This document shows, piece by piece, positions 45,401-51,576 of a stretch of DNA of 64,000 nucleotides. How positions within the stretch are numbered: position 1 is the stretch's first letter; every line of letters starts with the position of its first letter. The stretch is taken from assembly GCF_039543245.1 (NCBI RefSeq), contig NZ_BAABJJ010000001.1, positions 124,001 to 188,000 on the forward strand. Reading direction: 5' to 3'. A program made the position numbers and the translations under genes. The notes beneath the pieces were generated by a model that was not told where the DNA came from, searched no databases, and worked only from the letters and a program-made list of their open reading frames with translations. Source of the stretch: Algibacter_G agarivorans (lineage in GTDB: Bacteria > Bacteroidota > Bacteroidia > Flavobacteriales > Flavobacteriaceae).

Positions 45401-46309
45401 ATGATAGATAATATAAAATTCAGAATAACAGACGCTGACAAATTAAGGTTTGAAAGTGGTATTGAAAATAATGACCTCATAAGCTTAAAATCACCATTCG
45501 ATAGATTTACAGGAGAAGCTAGTGATTACCCCAAAGTTGGAAAATTGGAGAATCTAGAAATAAGGATTACTCAGAATCAAGCAATCGTTAAGGGCAGTAT
45601 ACATAAATACTATAATCTAATAACAGGAGCTGGAAACCAAAACCATAGCGATTTTAGTTTTAAACAATGTGAGTTTGCTATAAACAATCTTTGTGACACG
45701 CTTCAAATAAATAAAGAGGAAACTATAATTACCAATTTAGAATTCGGCTTTAATATTACAGTCAACAAAGACCCTAAGATTTTAATTAATAAACACATAC
45801 TCATGTATGACCTCAAAGACCATAATAGAAAACTTAACTATAGAGGGAAGGGAAGTTATAAAGAATTTGAAAAAACAGATTATAGTTTAAAGCTCTATGA
45901 TAAGGGAAAGCAATACTTAGTTATTGATAAAAACCTATTGAGAGTAGAGCTGAAAATTACAGGCTCTAGATACTTACATAAAATGGGCATAATTAACCTC
46001 AATCAATTGGGCAATTATGCTTTTAAGAGCTTGTTCAGTGCGTTTTTAAATCACTTCAATAAAATAATGATTGTTGATTCACTTAAAGCACCAGAGGGCG
46101 TTAGAGAAGACCAAATATTTTTGTTCAAAAATTGCATCAATCCGAATCATTGGAGCAATATTAAAAGTGAAGAAAAAAAAGAAACCCTCAGAGATTTTAT
46201 AAAACTAATTAAGAAGTATAACCAGAATAAAATCCATTCTGTTTTAAGAGATGATATCATTAAGAAATATTACCTTCTTATGAATATAAAATCATTACAA
46301 AATGAGTAA
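45401..46309 (+). CDS. Putative replication initiation protein of the element
   Basis: A 302-residue protein. VKGSIHKYYNLITGAG, ITNLEFGFNITV, SLKLYDKGKQYLVID and LLRVELKITG resemble replication initiators of small phages and plasmids (filamentous-phage CRI/gene II-like). I see no HUH motif, so this rests on overall pattern and on context: an excisionase 5 bp upstream, iterons before it and a long folded sequence after it. If right, the element can replicate after excision. Alternative: an uncharacterised DNA-binding protein. Confidence 0.5.
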   Translation: MIDNIKFRITDADKLRFESGIENNDLISLKSPFDRFTGEASDYPKVGKLENLEIRITQNQAIVKGSIHKYYNLITGAGNQNHSDFSFKQCEFAINNLCDTLQINKEETIITNLEFGFNITVNKDPKILINKHILMYDLKDHNRKLNYRGKGSYKEFEKTDYSLKLYDKGKQYLVIDKNLLRVELKITGSRYLHKMGIINLNQLGNYAFKSLFSAFLNHFNKIMIVDSLKAPEGVREDQIFLFKNCINPNHWSNIKSEEKKETLRDFIKLIKKYNQNKIHSVLRDDIIKKYYLLMNIKSLQNE

Positions 46310-46367
46310 TTATATTAAAATGTCAATTATAAGACATACTACAATTAAGTAAACTATAATCTTATTG

Positions 46368-46471
46368 CATCAGGAACGCTTTTAGCGTACCAACCTAGCA
46401 CAAAAGCAAAGGTGGTTTAGAATGCGGACTTCGTCAAAAAAATGACTCTTCCCCTATTCGTGTTCCTGGTG
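46368..46471 (+). other. Strongly folded 104-nt non-coding segment after the rep-like gene
   Basis: CATCAGGAACGC (46368-46379) pairs over all 12 positions (two G-U) with GTGTTCCTGGTG (46460-46471). The 80 nt inside can form smaller stems: ACC/CC with GGTGGT, GAC-TTC-GTC, and an alternative ACGC-TTTTA-GCGT hairpin at the base. It lies in the 196-bp gap between the rep-like gene and the next gene. It is either a structured RNA or a DNA origin (double-strand or single-strand initiation site). Confidence 0.5.
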
Positions 46472-46505
46472 TGATTTTAATTCTACAAAAACTAATAAAT
46501 CAGTT

Positions 46506-46895
46506 ATGGAAAACAATAATCAAAATGAAATTCTTATAAACTTCAGAAAAGAAACACTCAACTTTAACCTCACAAAAATGGCTAAAGCATTACAAATTTC
46601 ACCAAACGAACTATTTAATTTTTTTGAGAAAAGAAACACCAACCCTAGAACAATTAAAAAGTTAACTGATAGTCATTTTAATCTCTTAGCTCATTTCATC
46701 TTAGAAAGATTAGATGAAATCAATCCAGAAAATCATAAGATTAATAAAACTGAAGCGGAGATTAAAAAAATCAGAAAAGACAAAAGAGCAAAAAAGCGAA
46801 AGGGATTAAACCTAAAATCAACCCAAACTAGTATTTATGACAGATTACGAAATTACAAACACACTCCTTATATATTCAAAAATAGAATGAGATAA
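46506..46895 (+). CDS. Unknown basic protein with an XRE-like N-terminus
   Basis: A 129-residue protein. LNFNLTKMAKALQISPNELF and NFFEKRNTNPRTIKKLTD suggest a divergent helix-turn-helix. The C-terminal third is very basic (KIRKDKRAKKRKGLNLKS), suiting nucleic-acid binding. It converges on the next gene with a 28-bp overlap. Function unknown. Confidence 0.6.
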   Translation: MENNNQNEILINFRKETLNFNLTKMAKALQISPNELFNFFEKRNTNPRTIKKLTDSHFNLLAHFILERLDEINPENHKINKTEAEIKKIRKDKRAKKRKGLNLKSTQTSIYDRLRNYKHTPYIFKNRMR

Positions 46896-47251
46896 AATGA
46901 TTCAATATTAATGGAACCATCTATTTCAGGTAAGTCCTCTAACATGATGGTTTCATCATTAAAAACAACTACAATTCTGTTTTGTGAAAGCTCATTCATA
47001 AGTTCTTTTGCAATAAAACTTACTCCATTTTTAAACGACTCTTTTTCAATTGGAAATTTAGGGTAATTAATAAAGCTTAAAGTAACCTTAGTACTTAATA
47101 AAATACCGTCTCTTTGTTTTAGCTTTTGTTGCGCTGCTGCTAATTTATTTTTAAGCTCAATTACACTCCAAAACTCTTCAGAATACCCCTTATTAAGTCC
47201 TATAGTTATTTCCGCCTTTAAAGTTGGAACAGTTACTTTATTTATGTTCAT
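46868..47251 (-). CDS. Hypothetical protein, 127 residues
   Basis: Not recognised. It begins KVTVPTLKAEITIGLNKGYS and has a short helix (VIELKNKLAAAQQKLKQRDG), then strand-rich sequence with IVVVFNDETIMLEDLPEIDG. No membrane segment or signal peptide. It overlaps the 3' end of the convergent plus-strand gene by 28 bp. Confidence 0.6.
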   Translation of the reverse strand: MNINKVTVPTLKAEITIGLNKGYSEEFWSVIELKNKLAAAQQKLKQRDGILLSTKVTLSFINYPKFPIEKESFKNGVSFIAKELMNELSQNRIVVVFNDETIMLEDLPEIDGSINIESFYLILFLNI

Positions 47252-47358
47252 TTAATATTTTATTTATATGTCCCTGGCGAAGACCCTTACCTCAAACCCA
47301 AAAAAAAGCCCGTTTTCACACCATCAAAAAGCCCAATTTTATGCTCATTATGTAGGTA

Positions 47359-47556
47359 TTACATTTTTCCTTTAATGGCTTGTTTTAGCTCCATTCTTTT
47401 TTTAATATAAATTATCAAAAATATTAATACCAAAACTGGATATAGAACACAAAAAATGACTGCATTTACCTCGTAGTAGGACATCCCTAATAGATTAGCT
47501 AAATTTATTATAAAATCTCCACAGTATACAAATATTTCATTCACTATATCATTCAT
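47359..47556 (-). CDS. Small membrane protein, 65 residues
   Basis: One clear membrane helix (about 29-51, EVNAVIFCVLYPVLVLIFLI) preceded by a second hydrophobic stretch (CGDFIINLANLLG) and followed by a basic tail. It is 2 bp after the next minus-strand gene, so probably cotranscribed. Function unknown. Confidence 0.55.
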   Translation of the reverse strand: MNDIVNEIFVYCGDFIINLANLLGMSYYEVNAVIFCVLYPVLVLIFLIIYIKKRMELKQAIKGKM

Positions 47557-47558
47557 GG

Positions 47559-47975
47559 CTATGGTTTTAAAGCTTTAATTCTATAGCCCATTCCTATTGA
47601 CTTTACCAATAAATAGAACATCAATAAAGGAATTAGAAACACTAAGAATACGACATTCATAAACTGGTAATTATTACCCGAATGCAATGATTTTATCATA
47701 CCAAAATACACAGGGTCTATGTATTTAAAAAAGGGCTTGGCATATTTGACATGATTAACTTTGCAATGGCTAGTTGTCTCAATATAACAGTACCAGGAGC
47801 ATTTATCCTTTTGCACCTTACTTGAATTCATGGCTTTAACACCATTTAACTGATACGGCTTATCCTGGAGACTTGGTCTTACTGATTCATTGACTATAAC
47901 CATTATTAAAAACGGCAGCATTAATATTGAGGTATACAAAAAGAACCGCTTCACATTATTATAGTTTTGAGACAA
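47559..47975 (-). CDS. Two-TM membrane protein, 138 residues
   Basis: Membrane helices at about 9-28 (RFFLYTSILMLPFLIMVIVN) and 108-128 (VVFLVFLIPLLMFYLLVKSI) flank an external domain. That domain has three cysteines (KCSWYCYIETTSHCKVNHVK) that could form disulfides. No family recognised. It is translationally close to the 65-residue membrane protein downstream. Confidence 0.6.
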   Translation of the reverse strand: MSQNYNNVKRFFLYTSILMLPFLIMVIVNESVRPSLQDKPYQLNGVKAMNSSKVQKDKCSWYCYIETTSHCKVNHVKYAKPFFKYIDPVYFGMIKSLHSGNNYQFMNVVFLVFLIPLLMFYLLVKSIGMGYRIKALKP

Positions 47976-48026
47976 AGGAGCATTAAATATTACATAATGG
48001 GGTAAACTAATAGTTTATGCTATGCT

Positions 48027-48845
48027 TTAATCATAATTAATATAGGTAATGTCTGGGTCTCTATCTTCTCGTGCTGCTCTTCCATACCCACTGCTTAAAT
48101 TACATCTGAATATGTCTTTAATTTCACCATTTTCCTCTTGAATGTTGTATGAAAAAGCAGGCTTTCCAATATTAGGCTTAACATAGAACTCATGGACTTT
48201 AGCTCCTATAAAACACATTTCGCATTTGCCCATAACTAATTTCACCTCTTTTATCCCTTCTCCTTTTAGATAATCGAATTGAGTCTTCATAGATTGTAGA
48301 AACCTGTACTTATCCAGTTCTTCAAAATACTGGTCTTCATCAATAAGAGGTTCAAATATGGATGCATCCAAATTCTGGCATGCTTTTATGAAGGTCTCTT
48401 TTATGAATTGAGAATTGGTCTTTGACTTGATTTTAAGCTTTATGAGTTCATCAACATCGGAATTTTCTATTGCGAATCGAGTCCTGTAATCTGTAAATAA
48501 TTCAGCAATATTATGAAGCTCTTTTTGTGTTGCTATATTCGAATAGTTCAACAATTCTTTATCCAGTGCTTCCGACTCTTCAACAACTCCAGAAACGTTT
48601 CTGTATTTTTCCAGAATCAACTTTATATGTTTAAGCGTTTTTAGCTTTTGGTCTATATTATCCCAAGCCTTTTCACTTTTAAGGTAATCTTCGCTGTCCA
48701 TAGTTCCTTCATTCATGTGAAACCTAAACTTACCATGGTGTATACGTAGAACTTTGGTGGCTTCTTTTTGGGTGCTGTCAATTTCCTTTTCAAGTTCATG
48801 GAAAACAGTTGAGGTTTTAGTCTGAATATCGGTTTTATTAAGCAT
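48027..48845 (-). CDS. Hypothetical cytoplasmic protein, 272 residues
   Basis: A largely helical, charged first part (about 1-150, with VFHELEKEIDSTQKEATKVL) is followed by a more globular end holding VKLVMGKCEMCFIGAKVHEF and CNLSSGYGRAAREDRDPD. The CEMC pair plus a later Cys could bind metal, but no full motif is seen. No membrane segment. Function unknown. Confidence 0.65.
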   Translation of the reverse strand: MLNKTDIQTKTSTVFHELEKEIDSTQKEATKVLRIHHGKFRFHMNEGTMDSEDYLKSEKAWDNIDQKLKTLKHIKLILEKYRNVSGVVEESEALDKELLNYSNIATQKELHNIAELFTDYRTRFAIENSDVDELIKLKIKSKTNSQFIKETFIKACQNLDASIFEPLIDEDQYFEELDKYRFLQSMKTQFDYLKGEGIKEVKLVMGKCEMCFIGAKVHEFYVKPNIGKPAFSYNIQEENGEIKDIFRCNLSSGYGRAAREDRDPDITYINYD

Positions 48846-48960
48846 ATTGCAATTATTATTTAATTCTATATAGACTGTGAATCTTTGCTTAAATTTCGCA
48901 CCAGAATACTAGTGGAATTAAGCAGAGTATAATATTTATCTCAATGAATCAGCAACACTT

Positions 48961-49143
48961 CTAATCAGATTTGGTGGCAAAATAAATTAAAGCTATAATA
49001 ACAATTAGCCCAGTAATAAAGCCAAATTGCCCTCCAGATTCTTGTTCTTCCATCATAGCATCATGATACGCTCCTTGCTGTGAAAAAGCATCTAGTGATG
49101 AAATAATTAGTACAAGTACGGTATATATTTTTCTAGTAAGCAT
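48961..49143 (-). CDS. Small exported/membrane protein, 60 residues
   Basis: An N-terminal signal or anchor (YTVLVLIISSLDAFSQ) and a C-terminal membrane helix (FGFITGLIVIIALIYFATKS) around a short acidic, Gln-rich linker. It is 2 bp from the lipoprotein gene upstream, so probably cotranscribed. Function unknown. Confidence 0.5.
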   Translation of the reverse strand: MLTRKIYTVLVLIISSLDAFSQQGAYHDAMMEEQESGGQFGFITGLIVIIALIYFATKSD

Positions 49144-49145
49144 CT

Positions 49146-49550
49146 TTATTGTTTTGTTAATACCGTATTCATTATGCTATCTATGTACTCAATTTCAGTA
49201 TCTGAAACTCGTTCAAATTCGTAAGTTATTATCACAGAACTTAATGTTATTTCAATAGAATAATAATCGTTAGTAATTACTTCCTTTACATTCTTTTGAA
49301 CAACAGAGCCATCGGTTTGCTTTAAAATATCTTTATAACATTGTTGTATATTCCCAGTAACAATGCAAATATCATCTGTTGTAATCCTAAAACCACCAGT
49401 CTCTAAATCGTTAATCCAAGTACCTTGAATCCATCCAGGGGGATTTATCTTATCATTAGAGTTTGAATTGCTATCGCCATCAGAGGAACAGGATGCTAAT
49501 ATCAATGAAAATATTAAAGCTGTAAATAAGGTTATTTTTTTCGTAGCCAT
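49146..49550 (-). CDS. Small lipoprotein, lipocalin-like pattern
   Basis: A 134-residue lipoprotein (lipobox ILASC, Cys21) followed by a Ser/Asp/Asn linker. The body starts PPGWIQGTWINDLETGGFRI and ends in beta strands (YYSIEITLSSVIITYEFERV), a layout seen in small lipocalin-like lipoproteins of Bacteroidota. It is followed after 2 bp by the 60-residue membrane protein. Function unknown. Confidence 0.65.
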   Translation of the reverse strand: MATKKITLFTALIFSLILASCSSDGDSNSNSNDKINPPGWIQGTWINDLETGGFRITTDDICIVTGNIQQCYKDILKQTDGSVVQKNVKEVITNDYYSIEITLSSVIITYEFERVSDTEIEYIDSIMNTVLTKQ

Positions 49551-49620
49551 TTAGTTAATGTTATCATTTGATATTTAGTGCTATATGCCAAATGTATTAT
49601 CCTTTTTGTTGTGTTTAGTT

Positions 49621-49833
49621 TTAATCCATACCACCTAATAGAGCAGCAAGTCCCATTGCCAAGAAATGCCCTATTCTGCTTAAAATACCCCAAACTATTA
49701 AAAATCCTATTGCTCCAAAAAAGCTGTCGGGTTCAATCCAGTTCCAAGCCATTATACCAGAACCAATTGAAATTCCAATTGTTACTAACCATATTAAACC
49801 AATTAATGTACCTCCGTTGTCTGAATTACTCAT
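49621..49833 (-). CDS. Small membrane protein, 70 residues
   Basis: Two hydrophobic segments (about 11-30, LIGLIWLVTIGISIGSGIMA, and 39-66, FGAIGFLIVWGILSR onward). Its start overlaps the stop of the DUF6804-like gene upstream by 8 bp. Function unknown. Confidence 0.55.
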   Translation of the reverse strand: MSNSDNGGTLIGLIWLVTIGISIGSGIMAWNWIEPDSFFGAIGFLIVWGILSRIGHFLAMGLAALLGGMD

Positions 49834-50125
49834 CTGTATTTGTTTTAATAGTGAATGATTTGATTAAAAAAAGAATGGCTGCCACAATATCAATTGGCAT
49901 CCAAGCATCTTTATTGTTTAAATATATTGGTATTAATGGATTAAATACGATTGCAGCAATTCCAAACGCAATAACCCAAAAATTAAACCCATTTTCAAAC
50001 TCCATAACAACTACCGCAGTAGCTCCAATTGTTACAGCAATTCTTAAAAGTGTATAGTACCCTATTGGCAGGTCTGCTAATGCAATAAACAAAAGACTTG
50101 CACATATTAGAAGTAAATATTTCAT
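49826..50125 (-). CDS. DUF6804-like membrane protein, 99 residues
   Basis: Three to four short membrane segments with the pattern LPIGYYTLLRIAVTIGAT, WVIAFGIAAIVFNPLIPIYL and AWMPIDIVAAILFLI, which I recall from the DUF6804 family of small bacterial membrane proteins. Function unknown. It is first in a minus-strand run of small membrane and lipoprotein genes on the element. Confidence 0.6.
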   Translation of the reverse strand: MKYLLLICASLLFIALADLPIGYYTLLRIAVTIGATAVVVMEFENGFNFWVIAFGIAAIVFNPLIPIYLNNKDAWMPIDIVAAILFLIKSFTIKTNTDE

Positions 50126-50328
50126 TTTTCAATATTTTTCAAAAAACTAGTTTGAGCTGCTTTTAATTTTATTGATGACATCTAAGACAATTCAATATTA
50201 AACCAAATAAGTGATATTGTTTTACGGTTTTCCTTATCCGTATAACTAACAATATTTCCTACAGAGTTAAGAATTATTTTCAAATACCACAAACATTTGG
50301 TTATTATCTTTTTAGAATAAGTAGACTT

Positions 50329-50544
50329 TTGATGATGCAATTGTCTTTAAAGGAAATAGACGAAAATACTCGTGAGCTACGTCTTGAAAGACAATTCCAA
50401 CTTTATTTTGATGCTGATGTAGCTAAAAACCAAATTGGGCGAATAGAACGAGGGGAACATGTGCCTAATATCATATCACTAATAAAGATTGCAAATGCTT
50501 TAGATGTAGGCATTTCTGAAATAGTTGATTTAAAAAAAAATTAA
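50329..50544 (+). CDS. Small XRE-type regulator with a shortened HTH
   Basis: A 71-residue Cro/CI-type protein: RELRLERQFQLYFDADVAKN then QIGRIERGEHVPNIISLIKI and ANALDVGISEIVDL. Compared with the normal XRE pattern, about three residues are missing around helix 2, so DNA binding may be altered. It is the last gene before the right end of the element and diverges from the membrane-protein run. It may be a remnant or a regulator of that run. Confidence 0.65.
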   Translation: MMMQLSLKEIDENTRELRLERQFQLYFDADVAKNQIGRIERGEHVPNIISLIKIANALDVGISEIVDLKKN

Positions 50545-50784
50545 AACTTCTATTTTTTAATAGAAGACCAAATATTACTTCTGTTTAAAAGACTCCTGAC
50601 CCACCCCCTTTCTCAGAAATCGAATTTTTACGATTTTTTATATACCCCCCGTTCTTTTGAAAAAATCTTTTAACCCAGAGATATCTTTCCAGAAATTTTC
50701 ATTTACTGAAAGTTATTCAGCCATAATTTGAAATGAGCCCGCTTAAGGTTATTCCTAAAGCCTAGTAACCCACACACCAAAATA

Positions 50785-50804
50785 GTGACACACAAAGTGA
50801 CACA
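50785..50804. promoter_or_regulatory. Right arm-type repeats
   Basis: GTGACACA at 50785-50792 and 50797-50804, with the same orientation and 12-bp period as 32818-32837 at the other end. They lie 57 bp from the right att core. Confidence 0.6.
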
Positions 50805-50814
50805 TTGTATAAAC

Positions 50815-50853
50815 AAAAAAATGCAACAAACTCTATATTAGTTTATTGCATTT
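50815..50853 (-). terminator. Element-borne terminator for tRNA-Arg
   Basis: A 14-bp stem (50819-50832 with 50840-50853, one G-U on the minus strand, 7-nt loop) followed by T residues on the minus strand. It lies 9 nt past the tRNA 3' end but inside the element, so it replaces the chromosomal terminator displaced to 32616-32642. Confidence 0.75.
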
Positions 50854-50860
50854 TACTTTA

Positions 50861-50876
50861 GTGACCGCGAAGGGAT
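50861..50876. other. attR core within the tRNA-Arg 3' end
   Basis: GTGACCGCGAAGGGAT overlaps the acceptor and T-arm of the tRNA. The left copy at 32664-32679 has T for C at position 6. Confidence 0.8.
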
Positions 50877-50935
50877 TCGAACCCCCAACCCTCAGAGCCG
50901 AAATCTGATATTCTATCCAGTTGAACTACGCAGCC
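50862..50935 (-). tRNA. tRNA-Arg (anticodon UCG)
   Basis: The minus strand folds into a 74-nt cloverleaf. Acceptor GGCTGCG pairs with CGCGGTC, the D-arm is GTTC/GAAT, the anticodon stem TCAGA/TCTGA holds loop TTTCGGC with anticodon TCG, and the T-loop is TTCGAAT. The discriminator is A and CCA is not encoded. UCG reads CGA/CGN arginine codons. It serves as the integration site of the element, which restores its 3' end. Confidence 0.95.
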
Positions 50936-50948
50936 GTTTATTCTATGT

Positions 50949-51398
50949 TTAAGATAATTTAGCTTTCACAATATTAGAAATGGTTTTTCCATCTGCTTGC
51001 CCAGCTAATTCTTTACTGACCATACCCATGACTTTTCCCATGTCTTTCATGCCCTCTGCTCCTATTTGCTCTATAACAGCTACGACTACTTTTTCAATTT
51101 CTTCATCGGTTAAAGCTTCAGGCAAAAACTGGCTAATTACCTCAGCTTCGTCTATTTCTGGTAATGCTAAATCCTTTCTATCCTGTTCTAAATAAATAGC
51201 AGCACTATCCTTACGTTGCTTAACTAATTTTTGAAGTATTTTAAGCTCCTGTTCTTCTGTTAAATCTTCTTTTGCTCCGCTTTCAGTTTGTGCGAGTAAT
51301 ATAGCCGATTTCACAGCGCGCAATGCTGTTAAGGCTACTTGGTCTTTAGCTTTCATAGCCTCTTTTAAAGCCAACATAATATCTTGTTGTAAACCCAT
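50949..51398 (-). CDS. GatB/YqeY domain protein
   Basis: A 149-residue YqeY-type protein related to the tail domain of the GatB amidotransferase subunit. MGLQQDIMLALKEAMKAKDQ, ALRAVKSAILLAQTE and MGKVMGMVSKELAGQADGKT are family hallmarks. Its role is not firmly known; it may contact tRNA. It follows ftsZ at 178 bp on the same strand and lies 13 bp before the tRNA. Confidence 0.93.
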   Translation of the reverse strand: MGLQQDIMLALKEAMKAKDQVALTALRAVKSAILLAQTESGAKEDLTEEQELKILQKLVKQRKDSAAIYLEQDRKDLALPEIDEAEVISQFLPEALTDEEIEKVVVAVIEQIGAEGMKDMGKVMGMVSKELAGQADGKTISNIVKAKLS

Positions 51399-51515
51399 AA
51401 TTTTTCAATATTTACTTAATGCGAAGATAAAAAAAACTTAGCATTTAGGTGTCTTGTGTAAGCATTAGTTATTTATTTTTAATTGAAGATATTCATGCCT
51501 TCGCAGGAATAAAAA

Positions 51516-51543
51516 ACCCGAAAAGCTGAGGGACTTCTCGGGT
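51516..51543 (-). terminator. Terminator after ftsZ
   Basis: On the minus strand ACCCGAGAAG pairs with CTTTTCGGGT (one G-U) around an 8-nt loop and runs into TTTTTT. It lies 33 bp past the ftsZ stop and ends the division cluster transcript. Confidence 0.8.
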
Positions 51544-51576
51544 ATTAAATAACGCACTAGGTTAAATTCCCATAAA

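Larger units (their letters stand above)
32664..50876. mobile_element. Integrative element in tRNA-Arg, 18.2 kb, carrying restriction and TA cargo
   Basis: The boundaries are 16-bp near-identical direct repeats, GTGACTGCGAAGGGAT (32664-32679) and GTGACCGCGAAGGGAT (50861-50876). The right copy is the 3' end of an intact tRNA-Arg. A tyrosine integrase lies next to the left end. GTGACACA repeats with 12-bp spacing occur near both ends. An excisionase-like HTH protein, a putative replication protein with iterons, a TAC toxin module, type I restriction genes and many small genes lie inside. No relaxase, type IV secretion or phage structural genes are recognised, so it is a mobilisable or satellite-type island rather than a self-transmissible ICE or an intact prophage. 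Confidence 0.85.

Noticed and set aside
32892..50544. Intact prophage
   Set aside because: No capsid, tail, terminase, portal or lysis genes are recognisable.
50547..50566. Terminator after the small XRE gene
   Set aside because: CTTCTATT/AATAGAAG forms an AT-rich 8-bp stem, but no T tail follows on the plus strand, so termination is not supported.
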